A stretch of 64,000 nucleotides of DNA from an uncultured Mycobacteriaceae bacterium (GCA_902826815.1 CADEGF010000004.1:44094-108093), one strand, 5' to 3'; shown: positions 18,499-27,087, counted from the stretch's first letter. The notes: a model not told the origin generated them from the letters alone. A program made the numbers and translations.

Positions 18499-19025
18499 AC
18501 TCCCCGACTGACGTGTGGGCCCACCGCCCGCTTCGGAAGCTTCCAGTCCGGCCGCGGGAAGTGGCAGGTGTAGCCCCACGGCAGACGCTCCAGATAGTCC
18601 TGGTGCTCGGGTTCGGCCTCCCAGAAGTCGCTCGCGGGAACGACTTCGGTGACGACCTTGCCCGGCCACAACCCCGACGCCTCGACGTCGGCGATCGTGT
18701 CGAGCGCGACGCTCTTCTGCTCGTCGTCGGTGTAGAAGATCGCCGACCGGTAGCTGGTGCCGACGTCGTTGCCCTGCCGGTTCTTGGTCGTTGGATCGTG
18801 GATCTGGAAGAAGAACTCGAGCAGCGCGCGGTAATCGGTCTGCGCGGGGTCGTAGGTGATCTCGATCGCCTCGGCGTGCCCGGGATGGTTACGGTATGTG
18901 GCGTTCGCGTTCTCGCCACCCGTGTAGCCGACCCGGGTCGAGACGACGCCGGGCTGCTTACGGATCAGGTCCTGCATACCCCAGAAGCAGCCGCCTGCAA
19001 GGATCGCCTTCTTGTTCTCGCTCAT
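18495..19025 (-). CDS. msrA: peptide methionine (S)-S-oxide reductase
   Basis: MsrA reduces the S epimer of methionine sulfoxide in proteins, using thioredoxin as reductant. The 176-residue protein has the catalytic GGCFWG motif at residues 11-16 and [19 protein letters not shown]-like ([16 protein letters not shown]) and [10 protein letters not shown] blocks. ATG 19025 overlaps the msrB stop in an ATGA arrangement, so msrB and msrA are coupled. Convergent with the thioesterase-fold gene. The order cyp138 then msrA matches Rv0136-Rv0137c. Confidence 0.95.
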   Translation of the reverse strand: MSENKKAILAGGCFWGMQDLIRKQPGVVSTRVGYTGGENANATYRNHPGHAEAIEITYDPAQTDYRALLEFFFQIHDPTTKNRQGNDVGTSYRSAIFYTDDEQKSVALDTIADVEASGLWPGKVVTEVVPASDFWEAEPEHQDYLERLPWGYTCHFPRPDWKLPKRAVGPHVSRGV

Positions 19026-19483
19026 GCCTGTGCCTCCTGATTCGAAAAGAGCTGCCGGTACTGGCCGTATCCCTCTGCCTCGAGATCATCAAGGTGAATG
19101 AACTTCAACGCGGCGGAGTTGATGCAGTACCGCAGCCCGCCGTCGGCCTTCGGGCCGTCGGTGAAGACGTGCCCGAGGTGGCTGTCGCCGTGCGTCGAGC
19201 GCACCTCTGTGCGCATCATCAGATGCGAGAAGTCGCGCTTCTCGACCACATTCTCGCTGTCGATCGGCCTGGTGAAGCTGGGCCAGCCGCTGCCGCTCTC
19301 GAATTTGTCGGTCGACGCGAACAGCGGTTCGCCGGACACGACGTCGACGTAGATGCCTGGCTCGTGGTTGTCCCAGTACTCGCCGGTGAACGGCCGCTCG
19401 GTGCCGCTGCGCTGGGTGACGTGATACTGCTCCGGTGACAGGGCACCGACCGCTTCGGGATTCTTGTGATAGTTGCTTTTCAT
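19022..19483 (-). CDS. msrB: peptide methionine (R)-S-oxide reductase
   Basis: MsrB reduces the R epimer of methionine sulfoxide. The 153-residue protein has [40 protein letters not shown] and the catalytic RYCINSAAL. The two CxxC zinc motifs of many MsrBs are absent, so this is the zinc-free type. It is the first gene of an msrB-msrA operon, unlike M. tuberculosis, where msrA and msrB are apart (recalled, not checked). Confidence 0.95.
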   Translation of the reverse strand: MKSNYHKNPEAVGALSPEQYHVTQRSGTERPFTGEYWDNHEPGIYVDVVSGEPLFASTDKFESGSGWPSFTRPIDSENVVEKRDFSHLMMRTEVRSTHGDSHLGHVFTDGPKADGGLRYCINSAALKFIHLDDLEAEGYGQYRQLFSNQEAQA

Positions 19484-19545
19484 GGCGTTCCTATAACGGT
19501 ATACGGCGGGCGATTAATCCAGGTCAGCCGCGTTACTGTGGAAAC

Positions 19546-19947
19546 ATGCGAACAGCGGCGACAGCAGCTTCGGTTGGCCTGATCCTGGCGGCGATCAACG
19601 GTCCCGTTGCGTGGGCGGAGCCGTTCGCGCCGCCCGAGGTGCCGCCGGGCGGCGTCGTCTTCACCGACAACCCGGCGATCGTCGACCCGCACCCGATCCG
19701 CGTCGAGTCATGGAGTCGCGTGCCCGACGCCAATGCGGTCGCGGTGAACTTCACGACGGGCACCGACACCTGCTACGGCGTGCACGCCACCGTCGAAGAA
19801 ACCCCCGATACCGTCACCGTCGACCTGCAGGGTGGGACCAAGACCTCGGCCGTGAACCAGGCCTGCATCATGATCGCGCTCTTCGGCACGCTGGACGTGC
19901 CGTTGCAGTCGCCGCTCGGGGACCGCCATGTCCTCAGCGCTTCGTAA
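19546..19947 (+). CDS. small secreted protein of unknown function
   Basis: A 133-residue protein with a classical signal peptide: MRTAATAASVGLILAAINGP followed by a VAWA-EPF cleavage site. The mature part is an acidic, Val/Thr-rich beta-type domain with two cysteines (DTCYG and NQACIM) that could form one disulphide. It is mycobacterial in style, like many small exported proteins, but I do not recognise the family. It is divergent from msrB. Confidence 0.65.
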   Translation: MRTAATAASVGLILAAINGPVAWAEPFAPPEVPPGGVVFTDNPAIVDPHPIRVESWSRVPDANAVAVNFTTGTDTCYGVHATVEETPDTVTVDLQGGTKTSAVNQACIMIALFGTLDVPLQSPLGDRHVLSAS

Positions 19948-20047
19948 ATTCGGTCTGTGACTTCGGATAACTACGCCCGGAGCACCCACGTGAATGCGAA
20001 GGTGATGGAGCAGTGGGCTGCCGGCACCAGAGCGACGAGGATCCATC

Positions 20048-21229
20048 ATGCAGAAGCCAGCGCTGTACTTCCCCTATGTCCACATCCGCAATGACGAATG
20101 GTTGAAAGCGGCTGCGCTGTACTGGCCCTCGGTGCGTCGGCTCGTTCCGGAGGGGTACGCAAAGCGTGACACTGTAACCGAGCGGGTGTTCGCGGATGCG
20201 GGAGTAGTTCTGGACGAGGAACCACGAGACCTCTTGGACATGTCGACATGGGACCTGGGCCAGGCGCTCTCGGACAACGCCGAACGGCTTGTGGATCACT
20301 TCAGCGTAGAACGCGCGAGAAGTGACTGGAATGGTAAGCGGTGGGCCGATGCTGATGGTCAAGACTGGGAGCTGCCGGCGCTGGGGTGGATTCACGTCAC
20401 CAAGTTTCCTCACGGTGTCGCTGAGGCGTTGGCAGACAAGGGACTTGCCGTTCGGGGACTGGAACATAAGGAGAAGTGGTTAGGTCTGCACCCAACGCTC
20501 GCGGGTGCTTACATGACGGCTCTTGCCGCGCAACTGAGCGCCGAGTGTCACTTCGAACCACTCACAGATCAGGCCGATCTGCGGATCGCCTCGCCAAGCA
20601 CCGACATTCGATCGGCGCTGAGCCTGCTTCTCGGCCCGACGACGGAGACAGTTGAGCACAGGCCCGACTCAGGTGTGTCGAACTACGTGATGTTGGCACT
20701 TCAGCATGTGCGTCCTGCGAACCTCGACAGAATCCCGGCGGAGACGATCCTTCGCTGCCGAACGGACCTGGCGGAAGAACTGGATGCGTTCCGCGGATAC
20801 GTCTCGGCTCAACGGACGGAGTTGGCGCAGTTAGCCGCTATTCCGCACGAGCGCAGGCGCACGGAGGCGTTCGCCGATCATGTAAATCGCACCGTCGAGG
20901 TGCCTCTCCGGCGACTCGAGAACGGCCTACGTCTTCACCAGTTGCAGCCCACACGCTCATTTCTTCTCGCCGGATCTCTGGCACCCCCAGCCATCGTTGG
21001 CGCCCCACTCGATGCTGCAGGAGTAGGCCCTGCGGCGGTCGCCGCGACTGGCGTAGCGATTGCCATCGGTGTCGCCTGGTGGCAGGTCGGCGCCATGCGG
21101 GCGGCGGCCAAGGCAGACTCACCTGTCTCCTTCTTGTTGGACATGCGGGATGAGTTGACGCCGCGGACACTCAGGGCCCGATCTCTGAGGTTTCTGCGTG
21201 GAACATATGGACAGCCGCAGCCGCAGTAG
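20048..21229 (+). CDS. DUF6236-like protein, probable accessory insertion
   Basis: A 393-residue protein starting MQKPALYFPYVHIRNDEWLK, the N-terminal signature I associate with DUF6236 family proteins of unknown function. A helical middle part precedes two hydrophobic stretches (about 325-360, APPAIVGAPLDAAG to VAIAIGVAWW), then a polar C-terminus. GAGGA precedes ATG 20048. Codon use is less GC-biased than the neighbours, and the gene separates msr genes from the SnoaL gene that follows msrA in M. tuberculosis, so recent insertion is likely. Function unknown. Confidence 0.65.
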   Translation: MQKPALYFPYVHIRNDEWLKAAALYWPSVRRLVPEGYAKRDTVTERVFADAGVVLDEEPRDLLDMSTWDLGQALSDNAERLVDHFSVERARSDWNGKRWADADGQDWELPALGWIHVTKFPHGVAEALADKGLAVRGLEHKEKWLGLHPTLAGAYMTALAAQLSAECHFEPLTDQADLRIASPSTDIRSALSLLLGPTTETVEHRPDSGVSNYVMLALQHVRPANLDRIPAETILRCRTDLAEELDAFRGYVSAQRTELAQLAAIPHERRRTEAFADHVNRTVEVPLRRLENGLRLHQLQPTRSFLLAGSLAPPAIVGAPLDAAGVGPAAVAATGVAIAIGVAWWQVGAMRAAAKADSPVSFLLDMRDELTPRTLRARSLRFLRGTYGQPQPQ

Positions 21230-21247
21230 GCCCTCGACAAACCCAGA

Positions 21248-21261
21248 TAGAACGTGTTCTA
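21248..21261. promoter_or_regulatory. KstR-like operator at a leaderless promoter
   Basis: TAGAACGTGTTCTA fits the published mycobacterial KstR motif TNNAACNNGTTNNA at every fixed position and is symmetrical outside the central GT. A -10-like TAGTTT (21260-21265) overlaps its right end and lies 5 bases before GTG 21271, suggesting a leaderless transcript blocked when the box is bound. KstR represses cholesterol-catabolism genes. No kstR gene is in the window. Confidence 0.55.
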
Positions 21262-21270
21262 GTTTGTCCC

Positions 21271-21777
21271 GTGACGACCAAGTTGTTCTCGCGCGAAGAG
21301 TTATCAGAGGTGTTCGCGAACTTCGACCAGACCGTTGACCGTGCCGCGCAGACCCGTGACTGGGATCCGTGGGTCGCGCAGTACAGCCCCGACATCGTCT
21401 ACGTCGAGCACGCGGCGGGGACCATGCGTGGCCGCGAAGAGGTCCGCGAGTGGATCTGGAAGACGATGGAGACCTTCCCCGGCAGCCATATGACGCACTT
21501 CCCGTCGCTCTGGTCGGTCATCGACGAGCCGACCGGTCGGATCATCTGCGAGCTCGACAACCCGATGCGTGATCCCGGCGACGGCACGATCATCAGCGCG
21601 ACGAACATCTCGATCCTCACGTACGCGGGCGACGGCCAGTGGTGCCGTCAGGAAGACGTCTACAACCCGCTGCGGTTCGTGTCCGCGACTATGAAGTGGT
21701 GCCGCAAGGCGGAAGAGTGCGGCACGCTGCCCGACGAGGCGGCGGCCTGGATGAAGCAGTTCGGCGGCGCCAAATGA
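21271..21777 (+). CDS. SnoaL/NTF2-like protein, Rv0138-like
   Basis: A 168-residue cone-shaped SnoaL/NTF2-fold protein: AQTRDWDPWVAQYSPDIVYV, the GREEVREWIWKTMETFPG segment and IICELDNPMRDPGDG are typical. Such proteins bind hydrophobic polycyclic substrates or act as isomerases. GTG 21271 follows the KstR-like box. It is coupled by ATGA to the epimerase gene, as Rv0138-Rv0139 are in M. tuberculosis. Substrate unknown; steroid-related is only suggested by the box. Confidence 0.8.
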   Translation: MTTKLFSREELSEVFANFDQTVDRAAQTRDWDPWVAQYSPDIVYVEHAAGTMRGREEVREWIWKTMETFPGSHMTHFPSLWSVIDEPTGRIICELDNPMRDPGDGTIISATNISILTYAGDGQWCRQEDVYNPLRFVSATMKWCRKAEECGTLPDEAAAWMKQFGGAK

Positions 21778-22781
21778 CCGTTCTCGTCATCGGCGCCAAC
21801 GGCTACCTCGGCAGCCACGTCGCGCGCCAACTCGTCAACGACGGCCAAGACGTTCGCGTGATGGTTCGCGACGGCGCCAACACGATCGGCATCGACGACC
21901 TGAAGACCACCCGATTCGTCGGCGACATCTGGAACGACGAGGTGCTGCGCGAGGCGACGGCAGGCTGCGACGTCGTCTACTACTGCGTCGTCGACACCCG
22001 CGGATGGCTGAAGGACCCTGCGCCGCTGTTCCGCACCAATGTCGAGGGCACCCGAAACGTGCTGGAGGTCGCGAAGGACGCCGGCTTGAAGCGCTTCATC
22101 TTCACCAGCAGCTATGTGACGGTCGGCCGCAAACGCGGCCGCGTCGCCACCGAGGACGACCAGATCGTCGACCGCGGGCTGACTCCCTATGTGCGGTCCC
22201 GGGTCCAGGCGGAGGAGTTGGTGCTTCAGTGTGCCCGCGAGGATGGACTGCCCGCGATCGCGATGTGCGTGTCGACCACCTACGGCGGCCGCGACTGGGG
22301 CCGCACCCCGCACGGCGCAATCATCGCGGGCGCGGCATTCGGCAAGCTGCCGTTCGTCATGAAGGGCATCGAGTTGGAGGCCGTCGGTGTCGAGGACGCC
22401 GCTCGCGCACTCATCCTGGCCGCCGAAAAGGGCAACCCCGGTGAGCGCTACCTGATCTCGGAGAAGATGATCACCAACGCCGAGGTGGCCCGCATCGCGG
22501 CCGAGGCCGCAGGGGTAGCGCCGCCGGGCAAGGCGCTTCCGCTGGCGATGTCGTACGCGCTTGCGGCGATGGGCACGGCGAAGGCCAGGCTGCGCGGGAC
22601 CGACGAGCAGCTCTCGCTGGCATCGCTGCGGCTGATGCGCGCAGAAGCGCCCGTCGACTGCGCGAAGGCGCGGCGTGAATTAGGTTGGGAGCCAAGGCCC
22701 GTCGAGGAGTCGATTCGCGAGGCCGCGCGGTTCTGGGTGGGCCTGCGGGAGGCCAAGCGTAAGAGCAAACAGACCGGCTGA
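21774..22781 (+). CDS. NAD-dependent epimerase/3-beta-HSD-like oxidoreductase, Rv0139-like
   Basis: A 335-residue extended short-chain dehydrogenase. It begins with the cofactor loop VLVIGANGYLGSHVARQL; the catalytic YxxxK position appears as TPYVRSRVQAEEL, where Arg replaces the usual Lys, a point worth noting. VEGTRNVLEVAKDAGLKRFIFTSS is typical of the 3-beta-HSD/dihydroflavonol reductase branch. ATG 21774 overlaps the SnoaL stop. Together they look like a small KstR-linked unit acting on a polycyclic alcohol or ketone, which is inference. Confidence 0.8.
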   Translation: MTVLVIGANGYLGSHVARQLVNDGQDVRVMVRDGANTIGIDDLKTTRFVGDIWNDEVLREATAGCDVVYYCVVDTRGWLKDPAPLFRTNVEGTRNVLEVAKDAGLKRFIFTSSYVTVGRKRGRVATEDDQIVDRGLTPYVRSRVQAEELVLQCAREDGLPAIAMCVSTTYGGRDWGRTPHGAIIAGAAFGKLPFVMKGIELEAVGVEDAARALILAAEKGNPGERYLISEKMITNAEVARIAAEAAGVAPPGKALPLAMSYALAAMGTAKARLRGTDEQLSLASLRLMRAEAPVDCAKARRELGWEPRPVEESIREAARFWVGLREAKRKSKQTG

Positions 22782-22845
22782 ACGACGCGCGGCAGGCTGT
22801 TCAGGCGCTCGGCGGGTTGCGGGAACACGACTAACCTCGGGTGAC

Positions 22846-23664
22846 GTGACGGAGAAACTGCACGTCGACCTGTCAGGCGCACCGCAGACGATGTTGGCGA
22901 CGTTCTACGCCAAGGCGCTGGACGCCGATCTCGAGCAGCCGATCCTCGGCGACCGGTGGGCCCGCGACATCGTCGACCGCATCGACTACGACTGGTCGAA
23001 GACGACGATCACGGCGCGAACCTCGCCGGCGGTGACCACCCGGTCCGCCCATTTCGACGATTGGGCTCGGCAGTTCCTGGCGGTCCATCCGGAGGCAATT
23101 GTGCTGCACCTCGGCTGCGGCCTGGACAGCCGGTATTACCGGCTAGACCCCGGGCCGGGTGTCGAGTGGTACGACGTCGACTACCCCGAGGTCGCCGACC
23201 TACGTCGGCAGCTGTTCCCGGCGAGGGAGCACTGTCACATCGTCGCGGCATCCGTGACAGACCCGGCCTGGCTCGCCGAAGTTCCCACCGACCGGCCGAC
23301 GTTGATGATCGGAGAGGGGCTGACCATGTACCTCACCGAGCAAGATGGCGTCGCGCTGCTGCGCCGGATCATCGACCACGCCCCGTCGGGTGAGTTGCAG
23401 TTCGACGCGTTCAACCGGTTGGGTATCAAGACGCAGTGGACCAACGCCGTGGTGAAGCGGTCGGGGGCGACGCTGCACTGGGGCATCGACGGGCCCGACG
23501 AAATCATCGACGCGGTGCCCGGCCTGCGGCTCTTGGCGTGGGTGTCGGCGATCGATTCAGACGACTTCGCCCAGGTGCCCTGGTACTACCGGGCGACGCT
23601 CAACCTGATGAAGCTCGCCCGGCCGCTGCGCTATATGGCGCAGTACCACCGCTACGCGTTCTGA
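22846..23664 (+). CDS. class I SAM methyltransferase, LCMT/TcmP-like
   Basis: A 272-residue methyltransferase of the leucine-carboxyl-methyltransferase/TcmP type: DRWARDIVDRIDYDWSK, TARTSPAVTTRSAHFDDW, the SAM motif VLHLGCGLDSRYYRLD, EWYDVDYPEVADLR and EGLTMYL. Mycobacteria carry many paralogues (Rv0145/Rv0146 type), thought to O-methylate small carboxylic or phenolic substrates. It starts at GTG 22846, and the end overlaps the convergent DUF4262 gene by 13 bases. Confidence 0.85.
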   Translation: MTEKLHVDLSGAPQTMLATFYAKALDADLEQPILGDRWARDIVDRIDYDWSKTTITARTSPAVTTRSAHFDDWARQFLAVHPEAIVLHLGCGLDSRYYRLDPGPGVEWYDVDYPEVADLRRQLFPAREHCHIVAASVTDPAWLAEVPTDRPTLMIGEGLTMYLTEQDGVALLRRIIDHAPSGELQFDAFNRLGIKTQWTNAVVKRSGATLHWGIDGPDEIIDAVPGLRLLAWVSAIDSDDFAQVPWYYRATLNLMKLARPLRYMAQYHRYAF

Positions 23665-24122
23665 CGGCCTCGCTTCCCGAGTACCGGCTGGCTGCCACGG
23701 CCCTCGTCGAAATCGGGACACCATGGCGAGTGGCCGCGCTCGTCGCGCCAGACGAGTTGTAGCGCGCGCACGTCCGGCCCGTAGAGATTGACGGCGTGAG
23801 CCAGATGCGCGTCCGGTTGATTGACTTCGACGAACTCGAGGTCGACCTCTCCGGCGATATTCATGGTGTCGCCCGGCTTGGGCTGTACCTCGCGAATGGT
23901 GTAGTAGGCGACCGAGTTCAGCAGTTGCATCGCACGCTCGGGTGAAACCCCGGTCACCAGGTACTCCGCGAAGCCTCGCTTGTGAAGGCCGATCGTGTAG
24001 GCGAACGGTCTCCGCTCGTCCTCGACGTATTGCACAGCCCACTTGTGTTTGGTGACGGACTTCCGCAGTTCCCTGAGGTAGTCGGCGGCTGTCGCCTCAG
24101 GATGGTCGCATTGCCAGCACAT
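23652..24122 (-). CDS. DUF4262 protein (copy 3 of tandem array)
   Basis: A 156-residue DUF4262 protein. It begins MCWQCDHPEA, with a Cys-x-x-Cys next to the start, and shows AVQYVEDERRPFAYTIGLHK, YLVTGVSPERAMQLLN and LQLVWRDERGHSPWCPDF, the family blocks. ATG 24122 is preferred because GAAAGGA precedes it. It is the last of three same-strand paralogues. The fold and function of DUF4262 are unknown to me; the FAYTIGLH motif is the family hallmark. Confidence 0.8.
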   Translation of the reverse strand: MCWQCDHPEATAADYLRELRKSVTKHKWAVQYVEDERRPFAYTIGLHKRGFAEYLVTGVSPERAMQLLNSVAYYTIREVQPKPGDTMNIAGEVDLEFVEVNQPDAHLAHAVNLYGPDVRALQLVWRDERGHSPWCPDFDEGRGSQPVLGKRGRQNA

Positions 24123-24199
24123 CGCGTGTCCTTTCGTAGTACTTGTCCACACCATGCGCTCACGCACCGACATCGCCGGAACCCCGGTGAGCCGGGGCG

Positions 24200-24697
24200 T
24201 CACGCCTTCTGAGTGCGCACCCCGAGTACCGGCTGCTTGCCTCGGCCGTCGCTGAACGCGGCGGCCCACGGCCAGCGCCCGCGGCCGTCAGCCCACACAA
24301 GCTGCAGCGCACTTACCTCCGGCCCGCCGAAAGTTACGGCCCATGTCATGTGTGCGTCCGGATTGGCCACCTCGACGACCTCGACCAGCGGGCCCGACCG
24401 CACCGCGAACTTTTTGCCCGGCGTCAGGGTGGCGCCGCCCATCATGTCCGCGGCAACGGTGTCGAGCAGACGCGTCGCGCGTTGCGCGGAGACACCGGTG
24501 ATCAGGAGTTCGGGCAGTCCGCAGTCGTGCAGGCCGACGGTGTAGGCGAACGGAGTCCGGCGTCTTTCGACGTATTGCACCGCCCAGCCGCGCTCGAGCA
24601 TCGCCTTGCGCAGTTCGTCGAGATAGTCGTCCACGGTCGCGTTCGGGTGGTCGCACTTCCAGCACATGACAATCAGCTTGCGCGCGGGGTCTGACAT
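24200..24697 (-). CDS. DUF4262 protein (copy 2 of tandem array)
   Basis: A 165-residue paralogue of the flanking genes. It has a short N-terminal extension (MSDPARKLIVMCWKCDH) before the shared Cys-x-x-Cys, then WAVQYVERRRTPFAYTVGLH, LLITGVSAQRATRLLD and LQLVWADGRGRWPWAAAFSD. The CxxC and the FAYTxGLH block are conserved among all three copies; the C-terminal half is more variable. Gaps to its neighbours are 77 and 18 bases. Confidence 0.8.
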   Translation of the reverse strand: MSDPARKLIVMCWKCDHPNATVDDYLDELRKAMLERGWAVQYVERRRTPFAYTVGLHDCGLPELLITGVSAQRATRLLDTVAADMMGGATLTPGKKFAVRSGPLVEVVEVANPDAHMTWAVTFGGPEVSALQLVWADGRGRWPWAAAFSDGRGKQPVLGVRTQKA

Positions 24698-24715
24698 TGA
24701 TGCACGCTCAGGCCG

Positions 24716-25177
24716 CTAAGCTGCCCTGGCGCGCACACCCAGTAGCGGCTGGGGCGTGTCGTCGTATGCCGGTTCCCAAGGCCAGCAGCCCATCAGGTCC
24801 GTCCACGCCAACTGAACGGCACGGATATCGCTTCCGTACAAGGCAACTGCAAGACCCAGATGGACGTCGGGGTGGTCGACTTTTACGACCTCTATCGTTG
24901 CGATACCCAAGAAATCGAGACGTTCTCCCGGTCTCAATGGGCCTTTGGACTTCGTCTCGTAGACGAAGTGGTCAAGCAGGACGAGCGCGCGCTCCGTTTC
25001 CACGCCGGTGGCGATGAGTTCGGGCAACCCCAATTGATGTAGGCCGGTTGTGTATGCGAACGGGTGTTTTGCGTCGTCAACGCATTTGATGACGCAACCG
25101 TGTTCTTGCACGGCGGCGTGGATCTCGTCGAGGTGTTCCGCGATATCGTCGTCGCGCGTTTCGCATTGCCAGCACAT
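24716..25177 (-). CDS. DUF4262 protein (copy 1 of tandem array)
   Basis: A 153-residue DUF4262 protein: MCWQCETRDDDIAEHL, CVDDAKHPFAYTTGLHQLGLPELIATG is split into CVDD and FAYTTGLH blocks, then LDHFVYETKSKGPL and VQLAWTDLMGCWPWEPAYDD. GAAAGGACATTGC precedes ATG 25177. It is the first gene of the array and is divergent from the FAD oxidoreductase, which starts 43 bases away on the other strand. Confidence 0.8.
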   Translation of the reverse strand: MCWQCETRDDDIAEHLDEIHAAVQEHGCVIKCVDDAKHPFAYTTGLHQLGLPELIATGVETERALVLLDHFVYETKSKGPLRPGERLDFLGIATIEVVKVDHPDVHLGLAVALYGSDIRAVQLAWTDLMGCWPWEPAYDDTPQPLLGVRARAA

Positions 25178-25219
25178 GCAATGTCCTTTCTTCGTAACGA
25201 TGGGTGGCACAATCACCCG

Positions 25220-26596
25220 GTGTCCACCGCTCCCGTCAACGGCCGTATTTCCAACTGGTACGACGAACTTCCTGCCCACCGTGGTTCCCTGCCTGGCGAC
25301 CGCGACGCCGACGTCTGCATCGTCGGCGCCGGCTACACCGGGCTGTGGACGGCCTACTACCTCAAGCGCGCCGATCCGTCGCTGCGCATCACCGTTCTCG
25401 AAGCCCGGTTCGCAGGCTTCGGCGCATCCGGCCGCAACGGCGGCTGGCTGTCGGGGCTGGTGCCCGGTGACCGCAACAGGATGGCTCAGCAGTACGGCCG
25501 CGATGCGGTGGTGGCCTGGCAGCGCGCGCTGAACGAGTCGGTCGACGAGGTGATCGGCGTGGCGGCGCGTGAGGGCATCGACGCGGGCATCGTCAAGGGC
25601 GGCACGCTGCAGATCGCGCGCAACCCGGCACAGGCATCACGGCTGGCGGCGGAGGCCGAGGAAGAGCTCAGCTGGAAGGTCGACGGTATCGCCGTGCTGA
25701 CGAAAGCCGAAGCCGCCGAACGGATCCGGTTCGACAGCATGGTGGCGGCCTACCACAACCCGCACTGCGCCCGGATCCAGCCGGCACAGCTGGCACGCGG
25801 GCTGGCCGACGCCGTCGAGCGGCTCGGAGTGGACATCTACGAGCAGTCACCCGTGACCGCGATCGAGCGCGGCAAGGTGACCACACCCAACGGCACCGTC
25901 ATCGCCCCGATCGTGCTGCGTGCGACCGAGGGCTTCACCGCACGGCTGCCCGGCCTGCGCCGCCGGTGGCTGCCGATGAACAGTTCGATGATCGCCACCG
26001 AGCCGATCTCCGAGGACCTGTGGGAGCGCATCGGCTGGCGGGGCCGCGAGACCGTCGGCAACGCCGCGCACGGGTTCTTCTACGCGCAGCGCACCGTCGA
26101 CAACCGGATCGCGATCGGCGGTCGCAGCGTGCCGTACCGGTACGCATCCCGCACCGACGTCGACGGGCGGGTGCCGGAACGGACGATCACCTACCTGACC
26201 GGGGTGCTGCGCTCGGCGCTGCCACAGGTCGGGGAGGTGCCGATCGCGCACGGCTGGTGCGGCGTGCTCGCGGTGCCGCGGGACTGGTCGGCGGGTGTCG
26301 CGCTCGACAAGGTAACCGGATTGGGATGGGCGGGCGGATACGTCGGCCACGGTGTCACCGCGACGAACCTCGCGGGCCGTACCCTGGCCGATCTCGTTGT
26401 CGGACAACAGAGCCCGCTGACCGAGCTGCCGTGGGTCGGCCACGAATCGCCGAACTGGGAGCCCGAGCCGCTGAGGTGGCTGGGTGTGCGCAGCATGTAC
26501 CTGGCCTACAAGCTGGCCGACTGGCACGAGGCCCGCGGCCGAGCTGAAACCTCGCCGATCGCCGTGGTCGCCGACAAGGTCGCCGGCAGGCCCTAA
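25220..26596 (+). CDS. FAD-dependent amine/amino-acid oxidoreductase (DAO family)
   Basis: A 458-residue DAO-family flavoenzyme. The N-terminal dinucleotide site is ADVCIVGAGYTGLWTAYYL, followed by GFGASGRNGGWLSGL, the covalent- or FAD-contacting loop of gamma-glutamylputrescine-oxidase-like enzymes. The C-terminal GYVGHGVTATNLAGR closes the FAD site. It oxidises a primary or secondary amine; the substrate is not readable. GTG 25220 (VSTAPVNGRISNW) is preferred over a long upstream frame that runs antisense through DUF4262 copy 1. Confidence 0.85.
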   Translation: MSTAPVNGRISNWYDELPAHRGSLPGDRDADVCIVGAGYTGLWTAYYLKRADPSLRITVLEARFAGFGASGRNGGWLSGLVPGDRNRMAQQYGRDAVVAWQRALNESVDEVIGVAAREGIDAGIVKGGTLQIARNPAQASRLAAEAEEELSWKVDGIAVLTKAEAAERIRFDSMVAAYHNPHCARIQPAQLARGLADAVERLGVDIYEQSPVTAIERGKVTTPNGTVIAPIVLRATEGFTARLPGLRRRWLPMNSSMIATEPISEDLWERIGWRGRETVGNAAHGFFYAQRTVDNRIAIGGRSVPYRYASRTDVDGRVPERTITYLTGVLRSALPQVGEVPIAHGWCGVLAVPRDWSAGVALDKVTGLGWAGGYVGHGVTATNLAGRTLADLVVGQQSPLTELPWVGHESPNWEPEPLRWLGVRSMYLAYKLADWHEARGRAETSPIAVVADKVAGRP

Positions 26597-26620
26597 CCCG
26601 CCCTAACCCAGCCCTAACCC
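26591..26620. repeat. three tandem CCCTAACCC units
   Basis: Three copies of CCCTAACCC in 30 bases. The first supplies the TAA stop of the FAD oxidoreductase on the plus strand (26594-26596) and the third supplies the TAG stop of the convergent SRPBCC gene (CTA at 26614-26616). No hairpin of note. Confidence 0.7.
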
Positions 26621-27087
26621 GTCTCGGCTTTTGCCTTCAGCCGCTGCAGCGTCAGCTTGATGTGCTCGGCGTTGGCGCCGTCGCGGTCGTGCACGCCGGT
26701 CGAGAACTCGGCGGGCTTGCGGATCCATCCAGGACGCCTGTCCCATGTCCGCTCGGAAACGGTACAGCCGTTATCCGTCGGCGTGAGTTCGTAGCGCCAG
26801 TGCGCGACCGGCACGAAACCGAATGTCTTCACGTCGAATGCGAACGCTCGCGCAGGGTCGGCATCGGTGACCGTGCACGTCGTCGTCCATTTACGGCCGC
26901 TGTTTCTGTTTTTGCCCTTGAACGTGGCGCCAGGGGTCGCAGCGCTGCCTTTCAGCCACTGCATCTCGTCGATCTCCTCGCCGAGCGTCGCGAGCGTCGG
27001 CAAATCGGTGATCAGCGCATACACGGCGGCGGGGTCGGCGCAGACGTCCACTGACGCTTCGACGGAAGCGGGCCCGAGTTCAGTCAT
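26614..27087 (-). CDS. SRPBCC/START-like protein
   Basis: A 157-residue polyketide-cyclase/dehydrase (SRPBCC) fold protein: ASVDVCADPAAVYALITD is the typical first strand and helix, then GATFKGKNRN and TCTVTDADPARAFAFDV, with a C-terminal long helix ending LTLQRLKAKAE. The deep cavity of this fold binds lipids or polycyclic compounds. ATG 27087 is chosen over the longer frame. It is convergent with the FAD oxidoreductase and divergent from the DUF427 gene. Confidence 0.8.
   Translation of the reverse strand: MTELGPASVEASVDVCADPAAVYALITDLPTLATLGEEIDEMQWLKGSAATPGATFKGKNRNSGRKWTTTCTVTDADPARAFAFDVKTFGFVPVAHWRYELTPTDNGCTVSERTWDRRPGWIRKPAEFSTGVHDRDGANAEHIKLTLQRLKAKAETG

Noticed and set aside
19957-20094. 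A 45-residue frame from GTG overlapping the DUF6236 start.
   Set aside because: No ribosome binding site and most of its second half reads the DUF6236 gene in another frame.
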